Below are positions 38,319-45,685 of a stretch of 64,000 nucleotides of DNA, in pieces (the first letter of the stretch is position 1; every line of letters starts with the position of its first letter). The stretch spans positions 1,074,001 through 1,138,000 of the forward strand of contig NZ_CP042910.1 of NCBI RefSeq assembly GCF_008298035.1, given 5' to 3'. The position numbers were made by a program, and so were the translations under genes. Source of the stretch: Gimesia maris. Lineage in GTDB: Bacteria; Planctomycetota; Planctomycetia; Planctomycetales; Planctomycetaceae. The notes below the pieces were generated by a model. That model did no database searches, was not told the origin of the DNA, and saw only the letters and a program-made list of their open reading frames with translations.

Positions 38319-38389
38319 GCGGGCGGTTCAGTCGGCGTGCTTGTGAAGCTTGAGAGAACTGTCTGGTGAGACGATAAGGTGATTCCGGG

Positions 38390-38779
38390 ATGGTGCAAGA
38401 TAATATTCAACCCGACCCAGAACAGCCGGGTCGCCTTCAGCAGACAGGCATGTGGACGGAAACGAACTGTCAGGTCATCGATCTGCCGCTGACAAAAGAA
38501 TCTCTGGTGCTGGTATTGCGCAGCGCCCTGGATGCAGAGCAGTCACCATATACCCATCAGGAAATCGCCTGGTGGGCCGACAATTTCCATCAGGCGCAGT
38601 TCGACTATGAGAACCCGGTTGACGAAACCGTTGCCGACGTCGCCCTCGATCTCCACCTGCAGTGGCAGATGTATCTGGATAACACCTATACCCGGGAAGA
38701 GCTGCAGAACCTGGATTTTTCAAAGGTCCGGTTACCCGCTGAGTACTTCTCTAACTGGCTGGAACAGCTTGAAGCATAA
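38390..38779 (+). CDS. Hypothetical protein downstream of gltD
   Basis: 129 residues, no family recognised. Predicted mixed alpha/beta; the central part (EIAWWADNFHQAQFDYENPV then DVALDLHLQWQMYLDNTYTR) is rich in Trp, Tyr and acidic residues. No signal peptide. An AAGGTG site precedes the start. It lies 71 bp after gltD without a visible terminator, so it may be transcribed with the glutamate synthase genes. Function unknown. Confidence 0.6.
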   Translation: MVQDNIQPDPEQPGRLQQTGMWTETNCQVIDLPLTKESLVLVLRSALDAEQSPYTHQEIAWWADNFHQAQFDYENPVDETVADVALDLHLQWQMYLDNTYTREELQNLDFSKVRLPAEYFSNWLEQLEA

Positions 38780-38839
38780 CGGGGCTTGAGAATATGTAGT
38801 TAGATTGGTGATGGTCTTTAAGGCAGACGGTGAAATAAA

Positions 38840-39871
38840 TTACTCTTTTGAGAGCGCACGTGAAATCATTTGCTGGACTTGCTTTTGTGTATTAATGGCA
38901 ACTAATTCCATCTCTTTGTGTTGTAACTGAAAGACACGAAAGATTTCATCAGCGAAGGCTTGTCCAATCGTTTCGACTTCATCAAAATCAAAGATGACTT
39001 TTTTAAATTTCTCGATTCTGACTAATAGTCTTTTCGCTTGTGATCTGGAAATGAGTTGATCGTCTCCATACTGCGCCAAGTGGACTGGAACAATTGTTTT
39101 AGTGAATCCATAATCATCATTTAAAGTGAAGTTATCAAAGACACCTTTTGAAGTTCTTGATGAGTTATTTGATAAATACATAAAAACTGCGGTACCAGAC
39201 TTATTTTCTTTGTGCTCGATTATCCAATCCTCCGTTTTGTCAAATTCATGTGAAAAATATGTTGAACCAGATGAAATTGCAAACCGATCGAACATTCGGG
39301 AACTAAAAAAAATGCCCTCCCCGCTATGATGATTGGGATCTGTTGTTAATTTCCCTTTAGCAAGTTCCAGAACAGAATGTCGTTCATCACTTAATCCAAG
39401 TTCGCGCTGGATTTTTTTGAAGATACCTTCACCGTCGTCAATGATCATGATATTTGTAGTTGAGGCCGTTTTTTCAATGTGAATGATTACTCTTGACCCG
39501 GAAGAATGGTCAATGGCATTATTTAACATTTCAGTGAAACCGTAGTGCCATATATCTCTGACATTGTCAGGCAATTCTTTTAAGAATTTTGAAATATCTT
39601 GTTGCCAGACCACATCTTCTTCCAGTTTATTTTCGAGGTCGTAGGAGTTGCTCCATTCAATGAGTGGATGCAAACTATATCGCCTGCTTCTCGTAGCCCC
39701 TTTTACAAGAATCGCTTTTTGTTCAACGAGTAATTTAATGTGTTTGTTGACAGCTTGTCTGGAAATTTGAAACTGACTCGCAGTAATTGCTACGATATCA
39801 GAAGAATGTTTTTCGACATTTTTTAATATAAACTGGCGAATTTCTTCACCTCTTTTACGTACTCCAACCAT
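38840..39871 (-). CDS. HTH / GHKL-ATPase / STAS-like (DUF4325) three-domain protein
   Basis: 343 residues. Residues about 5-65: a winged-helix DNA-binding domain of MarR/ArsR-like type (ITASQFQISRQAVNKHIKLL). Residues about 105-240: a GHKL-type ATPase with N box E114-x2-N117-N118, G1 box D145-D146-G147-E-G-I and a glycine-rich lid (HHSGEGIFFSSRMF). Residues about 285-340: a STAS-like DUF4325 segment (VIFDFDEVETIGQAFADEIF) with T301 near the position phosphorylated in anti-sigma antagonists. Kinase, its usual target and a DNA reader thus sit in one chain. The gene is visibly more AT-rich than its neighbours, suggesting transfer. Its upstream region carries a repeated 8-bp motif. The pathway is unknown; partner-switching-like autoregulation is inferred. 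Confidence 0.8.
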   Translation of the reverse strand: MVGVRKRGEEIRQFILKNVEKHSSDIVAITASQFQISRQAVNKHIKLLVEQKAILVKGATRSRRYSLHPLIEWSNSYDLENKLEEDVVWQQDISKFLKELPDNVRDIWHYGFTEMLNNAIDHSSGSRVIIHIEKTASTTNIMIIDDGEGIFKKIQRELGLSDERHSVLELAKGKLTTDPNHHSGEGIFFSSRMFDRFAISSGSTYFSHEFDKTEDWIIEHKENKSGTAVFMYLSNNSSRTSKGVFDNFTLNDDYGFTKTIVPVHLAQYGDDQLISRSQAKRLLVRIEKFKKVIFDFDEVETIGQAFADEIFRVFQLQHKEMELVAINTQKQVQQMISRALSKE

Positions 39872-40228
39872 ACTTTAATTACCTATTTGCAACCTTATTA
39901 GCATTGAATTGTGTATACAAGTGCATTTTATGCAACCTTATGTCGCAATTATGAGTATTATCGTCCTTTATTGTCAACCTTATGAAGTGGATTGTCAATA
40001 GTAAGGTTGTGTGTTTCATTGTGATGTGTACAGGTATGTGTTTTTGTGGTTCCGATATATATAAATAGCAATGTATTTGCCCAAATAGGATGATGTCAGG
40101 TCAATTATGGACTACAAAAAACTTTCATTGTAGGTTGATTGAACCTGAAACGTCCTGCTGGTGTCAGCTCTGAATTGTCACAAACGGTTTTTCAGATCAG
40201 AGCTGACCCATTGAAACGGACCGTCGCC
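39872..40228. other. AT-rich intergenic region
   Basis: About 360 bp between the divergent HTH-GHKL and macro-domain genes. It holds the CAACCTTA array (39890-40009) and then AT-rich sequence with a TATATATAAATA run near 40057. A TTG-started in-frame extension of the macro gene from 40139 is possible. Confidence 0.45.
39890..40009. promoter_or_regulatory. Operator-like array upstream of the HTH-GHKL gene
   Basis: The 8-mer CAACCTTA occurs at 39890-39897, 39933-39940 and 39975-39982, and its exact inverse TAAGGTTG at 40002-40009. The first three are 43 and 42 bp apart, about four helical turns, so they face the same side of DNA. The last pair forms an inverted repeat with a 19-bp spacer. The array covers the presumed promoter of the minus-strand gene (start at 39871), consistent with autoregulation by its winged helix. 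Confidence 0.65.
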
Positions 40229-40876
40229 ATGTCCCCCGTTCCTTTACAGAAAAAACTTCGGCTGCAAATCCAACTAACTGCCATCGATGAGCGGCTCTAC
40301 CAGGCCTGGCAGCGGTGGTGTGGCGATCTGTCATTTGTGAAAGTGCACCATGGTTCGATCTTTGATGCGCCTGCGGATGCAATTGTGAGTCCAGCGAACA
40401 GTTTTGGATTCATGGATGGCGGCATTGATCGGCTCTACCTGGAACGCTTCGGGTTATCAATACAGGATCGGGTTCAAAACCAGATCAGAGAAAATCATGG
40501 AGGCGAACTCCTGGTCGGCGCAGCGACGATGGTTGAGATCGAAGATTCGGAATTCCCGTTTCTGATCGCAGCGCCCACGATGCGGGTACCCATGCCGGTA
40601 GAGTCGTCGATCAATGCCTTCCTCGCGGCCCGTGCAATTTTCCTGTTGATTCGCGATGGTGTCATTCCCTGCTGACAGTATGCGGGTCAGCCGGTGCGCG
40701 AGTATGTGAACAGCATCACGGTCCCCGGCCTGGCAACCGGCGTGGGGCGTATGTCCTCCGTGCAATGCGCAAAGCAGGTACGGGCTGCAATTGAGGATGT
40801 GGTGTTGGATCGATTTCAGTTTCCTGCAAGTACTTCACAAATCCGAAAACGGCACGATCGGTTACTGGGGAAGTGA
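40229..40876 (+). pseudogene. Macro-domain (ADP-ribose binding) protein gene interrupted by an in-frame TGA
   Basis: The first part encodes a macro domain (ADAIVSPANSFGFMDGGIDR is the ADP-ribose loop; LLVGAATMVEIED follows). At codon 149 (40673-40675) a TGA stops the frame after ...GVIPC. The same frame then continues without further stops to 40876 with AGQPVREYVNSITVPGLATG and VGRMSSVQCAKQVRAAIEDV, the conserved second half of the fold. One base change (GGA to TGA) would explain it. The frame is otherwise intact, so the mutation is recent, or the stop is read through. ATG 40229 was chosen; a TTG at 40139 would extend it. A complete enzyme would remove or bind ADP-ribose. Confidence 0.8.
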
Positions 40877-40956
40877 GGAAAATATTTTTCTGGTGAATCT
40901 GAATGCCTGCTTGTGTCGTCTTCTGTTAATTTACTCCGTGAATTCTATTCTCAGTT

Positions 40957-41000
40957 TCCTGATCGCTGCGCTCGGCCCGAATTGCATTCGGGTCCACCCA
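40957..41000 (-). repeat. 44-bp dispersed repeat, copy 1
   Basis: Read on the minus strand this matches 52810-52853 over 44 bases with roughly eight mismatches. It contains the small palindrome CCCGAAT...ATTCGGG and the tail CCGAGCG(C/G)AGCG. It resembles REP-like elements: short, palindromic, intergenic. The two copies are in opposite orientation and lie close to the two ends of the accessory region. Confidence 0.6.
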
Positions 41001-41099
41001 TTTTTTACCTCTTCGTGTATGCTGGATGTGAGTCAGCCAGTATTATTGTAGTCGAACGAGAACAGAATCAAATAATACTGACAGAGTGAGGTAAGCACA

Positions 41100-41627
41100 T
41101 TGCAGGAACCAACGCCGGAAATGATAGCGTTTTATGAACGCCGCACGCAGGCTCATATTGAGCGTGTTCGCAGCTGTCTGAATTTGCTGGCCGCTGAGTC
41201 CGAGTGTGGGGCGGAACTCCTGGAACGGGCGGAGGTGCATGATGCGTCCAAGTATGGTCCTGAAGAACGGGTGCCTTATATCTGGTTGACGGAATTTCAT
41301 CGCTGTCGCTGGCGGAAAATTTCCTTTCAATATCCGCCGGGCATGGAAGAACGGGTACAGTCTGCGATCAGGCATCATGTTACCAGCAATCGCCATCATC
41401 CTGAGTTTCATAACGATCCCAATGAGATGACCGACATCGATCTGATCGAGATGGTCTGTGACTGGACGGCAATGTCACTGGAATTCAACCAGGATGAAGG
41501 CAGCTCTCGGGGCTGGGCCGAGAGAACCATCGGACATCGCCTTCCGCTTAATGACGAGAAGGCGCGGTTTGTGTTTGCAGTGATCGAGCAGTTGGACCGG
41601 TTGCGGTCAGGGGAGGAAGCAAATTGA
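41100..41627 (+). CDS. DUF5662-like protein (HD-like His/Asp pattern)
   Basis: 175 residues. The pattern H-D-A-S-K-Y (residue about 47), then H-H-x-x-S-N-R-H-H-P-E (about 91-101), is typical of DUF5662-type proteins, which resemble metal-dependent HD hydrolases and are found in phages and mobile regions. A hydrolase activity is inferred only. TTG start with a GAGG site 8 bases upstream; an ATG at 41124 is an alternative. Its stop overlaps the start of the next gene (TTGA), so the two are translationally coupled. Confidence 0.65.
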   Translation: MQEPTPEMIAFYERRTQAHIERVRSCLNLLAAESECGAELLERAEVHDASKYGPEERVPYIWLTEFHRCRWRKISFQYPPGMEERVQSAIRHHVTSNRHHPEFHNDPNEMTDIDLIEMVCDWTAMSLEFNQDEGSSRGWAERTIGHRLPLNDEKARFVFAVIEQLDRLRSGEEAN

Positions 41628-42058
41628 GCGAGAAACCGGATTTTTGTATCAAAGAATTTCGACCTGGTGTCTGGCAACATGATGTTGTCATCCAGTGGTT
41701 AGAAGGGATCGAAGCCGGGTTAGCTTTCAATCTGGCAAAGGTAGCAACGTTCACCGCAGAGACGCGCAGGTCCATTGTGGCAGAGTCCATTGAATTGGCA
41801 TGTCTTTGCCAGAATATTGAAAATATCCTGATAGGCCGATACCTGTTGCTTTCACTGCCGACTGAAGTCATTGATGAATTATTGAAGAAGACCGCCAGTG
41901 AACTGATCGACTGGACCGACGATTATGAATATCATCGGATTCTGGAAGTCGCGGACGCATTGGGAACGCCTTATTTTGAATGGGCTATTGAGCGCGGGCG
42001 GGAGAGTGCTGACATTGATGTGCGCGAGACGGCACAGGAATGGGGCAAGGATATCTGA
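41624..42058 (+). CDS. Hypothetical helical protein
   Basis: 144 residues, no family recognised. Mostly helical with a conserved-looking centre (SIELACLCQNIENILIGRY). TTG start at 41624 overlaps the preceding stop; a strong GGGGAGGA site lies just upstream. Coupled to the DUF5662-like gene, so probably functionally linked to it. No signal peptide or membrane segment. Confidence 0.6.
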   Translation: MSEKPDFCIKEFRPGVWQHDVVIQWLEGIEAGLAFNLAKVATFTAETRRSIVAESIELACLCQNIENILIGRYLLLSLPTEVIDELLKKTASELIDWTDDYEYHRILEVADALGTPYFEWAIERGRESADIDVRETAQEWGKDI

Positions 42059-42087
42059 TTCCATATATGAGAAAAGATTGAGGTTCA

Positions 42088-42708
42088 ATGGCAAAGAATT
42101 TATTGTATGCAGCCGGTCATGGAAGTCTGAAGGAAGTTAAACGATTTCTGGAGAAGGGGATTGCCGTCGATACCCTGTTTGACTCTGGGATGACTGCATT
42201 GTCAAACGCGGCGTTCGCAGGGCATCTGGAAGTCGTCGAGTATCTGTTGTCTGTGGGCGCTGATCCGAATTGTGCCAGCGAAATGGGCGTGACTCCTTTG
42301 ACAGCTGCGACCCGGAACTGGCGTGTGAATGTGATTCCCTGTCTGATCAAGGCGGGGGCGAACCTTCATCACCGCACAGAACAGGGGCATACCAGTGTGA
42401 TGATCGCTGCGAACTGGGCGACACTGGAGACGCTGCAGCTTCTGGTTGAGGCCGGCGCTGATGTCTTGGATCAAAGTCCAGAGGGATACACGACGTTGAT
42501 GCTGGCTGCGCTCCATAATGATCGCAGCCAGGAACGGCTGGAATATCTGCTGGAGCGGGGCGTTGACATGAACGCCGTCACAAAAGAGGGCGCAAGTGCC
42601 TACAGCTACGCGAATGAAAAAGGACATCACGAATTGCGGGATTTTCTGGTCAGCCGGGGAGCGTTAGAAAATGACTACATCTCCCCCTGGCGCCGCAAAA
42701 AGACTTGA
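42088..42708 (+). CDS. Ankyrin-repeat protein
   Basis: 206 residues with about six 33-residue ankyrin repeats filling nearly the whole protein, for example GMTALSNAAFAGHLEVVEYL near residue 32 and GYTTLMLAALHNDRSQERLE near residue 133. No signal peptide, so cytoplasmic binding protein. Ankyrin proteins in such accessory regions are sometimes immunity proteins, but no toxin gene lies nearby. It lies 29 bp after the preceding gene. Confidence 0.88.
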   Translation: MAKNLLYAAGHGSLKEVKRFLEKGIAVDTLFDSGMTALSNAAFAGHLEVVEYLLSVGADPNCASEMGVTPLTAATRNWRVNVIPCLIKAGANLHHRTEQGHTSVMIAANWATLETLQLLVEAGADVLDQSPEGYTTLMLAALHNDRSQERLEYLLERGVDMNAVTKEGASAYSYANEKGHHELRDFLVSRGALENDYISPWRRKKT

Positions 42709-42714
42709 AAGCCC

Positions 42715-42777
42715 CGGAGCGTACCTGACGAATTTCAGAAACAGGGAAACAAGATACTGGTAGTTTCGGTATCCTGA
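42715..42777 (+). pseudogene. Relic of a methyltransferase 3' end
   Basis: Bases 42724-42777 read P-D-E-F-Q-K-Q-G-N-K-I-L-V-V-S-V-S-stop, matching P-Y-E-F-Q-K-Q-G-N-E-M-L-V-V-S-V-S-stop at the end of the intact gene (44041-44094). The match extends a few codons upstream to about 42715 and then ends. No start or other part of the gene is left. It is a fossil of an earlier copy. Confidence 0.85.
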
Positions 42778-42781
42778 CTTC

Positions 42782-42848
42782 GGTTGCAAAATCGGGGTGC
42801 ATGCTGCATGATGAGTAAACCGCCAGCGGATCAAGAGCCTATGACGAG
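42782..42848 (+). repeat. CYTH-gene 5' segment, copy 1
   Basis: 67 bp including the start region of the CYTH gene. It matches 44823-44889 with about five mismatches, all in one 6-base block; the last 45 or more bases are identical. Directly follows the methyltransferase relic. Confidence 0.85.
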
Positions 42849-43323
42849 CCAGCCTAAATACAGTCTACTGGAGATTGAACGTCGCTGGCTGGCAGAGGAG
42901 CGGCTGCTGCCGGATCTGGCATCGTTACCCGTGCGGATAATCACTGACAAGTATCTGGATTCGGGGCGTTTGCGGCTGAGAAAGATCGAAGGGGCAGATG
43001 CAGTTCAATTCAAACTGTGTAAGAAGTACGGAAAGTGCAGCGAGTTCTCTGAGCCGATTACGAACCTGTATCTCACGCCAGAAGAGTATGAGCTGCTGTC
43101 GGTACTGCCGGGCAGGATGCTGGTACGCCAGCGGTTTACATATCTCTTTCAAAACGTTCCCTTCAGTATCAATGTCATCGTCGGAAATGCGGCTCCTGTG
43201 ATTGTGGAGCGGGAGTTTGCCAGTGAGGCAGAAGCGGGTATGTGTGACCCGCCCCCGTTTTGTACTGAGGAAGTCAGTGGTCGAGCGGAATATGAGGCCA
43301 TTATGTTGGCTGAAAACGTGTGA
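42808..43323 (+). CDS. CYTH-domain-like protein
   Basis: About 171 residues. The CYTH (triphosphate tunnel) family marks are the E-I-E-R-R-W-L strand near residue 23, the basic RLRLRK and FKLCKK strands, the VIVEREFASEAEA strand and the terminal EEVSGRAEYEAI. Members bind triphosphates or polyphosphate with metal; the substrate here is unknown. ATG 42808 was chosen; 42811 and 42841 are alternatives, and all lie within the duplicated 67-bp segment. The gene is followed after 87 bp by the methyltransferase. Confidence 0.78.
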   Translation: MMSKPPADQEPMTSQPKYSLLEIERRWLAEERLLPDLASLPVRIITDKYLDSGRLRLRKIEGADAVQFKLCKKYGKCSEFSEPITNLYLTPEEYELLSVLPGRMLVRQRFTYLFQNVPFSINVIVGNAAPVIVEREFASEAEAGMCDPPPFCTEEVSGRAEYEAIMLAENV

Positions 43324-43410
43324 GTTTGAGAACGAACAAATGGTGGGTGTTTGTGTCTCAAGTTCAGATGGAACGAGCTCTGAATAATTAGGTAAACCGG
43401 CGAACCAACA

Positions 43411-44094
43411 ATGGCATTTACTCTGGATAACGTTGTCCCCTGGGGGCGGTCGTTCGAAGAATATCAGGCGATGTTTGACCTCACGAATGCCGATCTGGAT
43501 TTGCGGATTCTGGGCTGCGGGGATGGGCCGGCCTGCTTCAATGCGGAGTTGACTAGGCGGGGCGGACGCGTGGTGTCCGTTGATCCTCTGTATTACTTTT
43601 CCGCCGCAGAGATCAGTCAGCGGATTGACACGACCTTCGAAACCGTCATGGAGCAGACGCGGCGGAATCAGAGTGAATTCGTCTGGGAACAGATTCGCTC
43701 GCCGGACGAACTGGCAGAGATCCGCAGCGCGGCGATGCAGGAGTTTCTGACCGACTATGCTGCAGGAAAACGGAAAGGCCGCTATCGGACCGCCAGCCTG
43801 CCGACGCTGCCGTTCGACGACGGTGCATTCGACATTGCGGTCTGTTCGCATTTTCTGTTTCTCTACAGTGCGCACTTTTCGGCGGAATTTCATGTTGCGT
43901 CGATCAGGGAACTGTGTCGTGTGGCGCGGGAAGTCCGTATTTTCCCCCTGCTCGAACTGGGGACAATCAGATCACGGCATCGGGAACCGGTGATGGCAGA
44001 ACTTTCTGCAGCGGGGTATGATGTGCAGATCAGACGTGTGCCTTACGAATTTCAGAAACAGGGAAACGAGATGCTGGTGGTTTCGGTTTCCTGA
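43411..44094 (+). CDS. SAM-dependent methyltransferase-like protein
   Basis: 227 residues, class I Rossmann fold. Motif I reads ILGCGDGPACFNAEL near residue 33, the acidic residue after strand 2 is in VVSVDPLYYFSA, and motif IV-V is FDDGAFDIAVCSHFLFLYS. The substrate is unknown. The 3' end is duplicated as a relic at 42715-42777, showing that this gene was once present in more than one copy. Follows the CYTH-like gene. Confidence 0.82.
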   Translation: MAFTLDNVVPWGRSFEEYQAMFDLTNADLDLRILGCGDGPACFNAELTRRGGRVVSVDPLYYFSAAEISQRIDTTFETVMEQTRRNQSEFVWEQIRSPDELAEIRSAAMQEFLTDYAAGKRKGRYRTASLPTLPFDDGAFDIAVCSHFLFLYSAHFSAEFHVASIRELCRVAREVRIFPLLELGTIRSRHREPVMAELSAAGYDVQIRRVPYEFQKQGNEMLVVSVS

Positions 44095-44140
44095 TATCGG
44101 AAATCCCAGCCGAACGTTTTTCTGTTTTAAGTTGCTGTTT

Positions 44141-44806
44141 ATGAAAATGGGCTTCCTGTTACTGTTGATAGCGTTTCTACTGGTGCTGACTGCCTGGTTG
44201 CACCAGGACTGGTGGTGGCTGCTGCTCTGGCCCGCCTTCAGCTTCGTGCTGGTTTCGGCGGGATATTTTGGTCTGGGGCCGCGTATCTTCAATAAGTCGG
44301 AAGAGGGACTGGTTCCGTTTTTCAATCAGTGTCTGCTGTTGCCTTACCTGCTGTATCTGAATGGGATCTGGCACTTGTCGCGGCTGTTGCGAATAGAACC
44401 TCCGCTCCACCAGTTGACCGAGAATCTCTATATCAGTCGGCGTTTGTTGTCCCGCGAGCTGCCGGCGGAGATCGTACATGTCATTGATCTGACGTGCGAG
44501 ATGAGTGAACCACTTGAACTGCGTTCACGCGGTTATCACTGTTTTCCGGTACTGGATCGGGCGGCTCCTTCGGTCGATACATTGTGTGGCTGGATCGAAC
44601 AGACTGCGGTACTGGAGGGGCCACTGTTGATTCACTGCGCGGAAGGACATGGGCGGACTGGCTTGTTTACGGCAGCGCTGCTTCTGTATACCGGACAGGC
44701 AGCGAGCAGGGAAGAAGCACTGCGCTTTATTCAGAGTCAACGACCACTGGTGCGATTGAGTCGAGAGCAAAAACAAATCTTAGAAGATTTTTCGAATGGG
44801 CATTGA
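44141..44806 (+). CDS. Membrane-anchored dual-specificity phosphatase
   Basis: 221 residues. Two N-terminal hydrophobic stretches (residues about 3-20 and 24-46) suggest membrane anchoring. The C-terminal half is a dual-specificity/tyrosine phosphatase domain with the P-loop H165-C166-x5-R172-T-G (HCAEGHGRTG); C166 is the nucleophile and D139 a possible general acid. ATG 44141 was chosen as it begins the hydrophobic helix; the frame upstream overlaps the methyltransferase gene. This gene sits between the methyltransferase and the second CYTH-segment copy, as if inserted there. Confidence 0.85.
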   Translation: MKMGFLLLLIAFLLVLTAWLHQDWWWLLLWPAFSFVLVSAGYFGLGPRIFNKSEEGLVPFFNQCLLLPYLLYLNGIWHLSRLLRIEPPLHQLTENLYISRRLLSRELPAEIVHVIDLTCEMSEPLELRSRGYHCFPVLDRAAPSVDTLCGWIEQTAVLEGPLLIHCAEGHGRTGLFTAALLLYTGQAASREEALRFIQSQRPLVRLSREQKQILEDFSNGH

Positions 44807-44822
44807 GTGGTAACCTGTTACT

Positions 44823-44889
44823 GGTTGCAAAATGAAATGGCATGCTGCATGATGAGTAAACCGCCAGCGGATCAAGAGCCTATGACGAG
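44823..44889 (+). repeat. CYTH-gene 5' segment, copy 2 (headless relic)
   Basis: Second copy of 42782-42848. It still carries the ATG-ATG-AGT-AAA start codons but then runs straight into the DUF4261-like gene in a different frame, so no CYTH protein is made. Confidence 0.85.
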
Positions 44890-45650
44890 TGTCGGCTCGA
44901 TGCATTTCAGTTGCTCTATCAGAAAGTCGCACCGTGGAAGTAGTTGTCGGTATCCCTCTTGTTCTGGACAGTTATGAGGCGTTTCGCGATCAGGTGCTGT
45001 CGGTCGCGCGCGACCGGTTTCTGTTCGCCGGGCAGATTCTCATGTCGACGGAAAACAGTGCCGCGGTGAAGTGTGAGCTGTATGAAGCAGATCCCAACAT
45101 GACGCTGGCGTTTGAGCTGGGCGGGCAGGGGACGATTTCTGAGAATGATCTCGCTGCGATTGCCGGTCATCGCTCGGTGATGTATCTGATCACGGATCGC
45201 ACCGGTTTGACCGAACTACATCAGTTACACACCTTCATTGATGTGACACTGGAGTGTGGCGGACTGGGTGTGAAGTTTGAAAATTCGGGCGTCGCACACA
45301 GCCTTGGTTCCTGGCAGCAGAAGAGATTCTGTGAAAACAACCTGGACCTGTTGCAGTCGCATGTGATGCTGGCCGGCGATGAACACTGTTTCTACAGCAC
45401 GGGTATGCATATCTTTGGTCTGCCTGACGCGACGGTGCCTGCGACAATCGAAAATCAGGCCGCGGCGCGACTGTTGACTGAGTTCAATCATTACCGCATT
45501 TTTGAAGCGGCGCAGATCAAAGATGGTCAGACCTTCTCGCTTGCAGCAGATGAACCTCACTTCCGCCTGCATCTGAAAGAGGACGAAATCAATGCGGGGC
45601 AGGAATGTTTCGTCAACCCGTATGGACGATTCCTGCTCGAACCGCTGTAG
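44889..45650 (+). CDS. DUF4261-like protein with a replaced 5' end
   Basis: Up to 253 residues. The middle and end resemble DUF4261-type proteins (HRSVMYLITDRTGL, then FYSTGMHIFGLPDATV), of unknown function; this assignment is tentative. The GTG at 44889 lies at the exact end of the duplicated CYTH leader, and the first 15 or so residues are encoded by junction sequence. Homology-like sequence begins near VEVVVGIPLVLDSYEAF, so GTG 44934 could be the true start. The original 5' end was probably lost at the recombination junction. Confidence 0.6.
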   Translation: MSARCISVALSESRTVEVVVGIPLVLDSYEAFRDQVLSVARDRFLFAGQILMSTENSAAVKCELYEADPNMTLAFELGGQGTISENDLAAIAGHRSVMYLITDRTGLTELHQLHTFIDVTLECGGLGVKFENSGVAHSLGSWQQKRFCENNLDLLQSHVMLAGDEHCFYSTGMHIFGLPDATVPATIENQAAARLLTEFNHYRIFEAAQIKDGQTFSLAADEPHFRLHLKEDEINAGQECFVNPYGRFLLEPL

Positions 45651-45685
45651 ATTGAAAACATATTTGATACCTGCTGACTGAACTC

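Noticed and set aside
40673-40675. Selenocysteine at the macro-domain TGA
   Set aside because: No reason for Sec in this family and no SECIS-like hairpin recognised directly downstream; a nonsense mutation is simpler.
44018-44140. Extended N-terminus of the phosphatase
   Set aside because: The upstream frame overlaps the methyltransferase gene and adds no recognisable domain; the ATG at 44141 begins a membrane helix.
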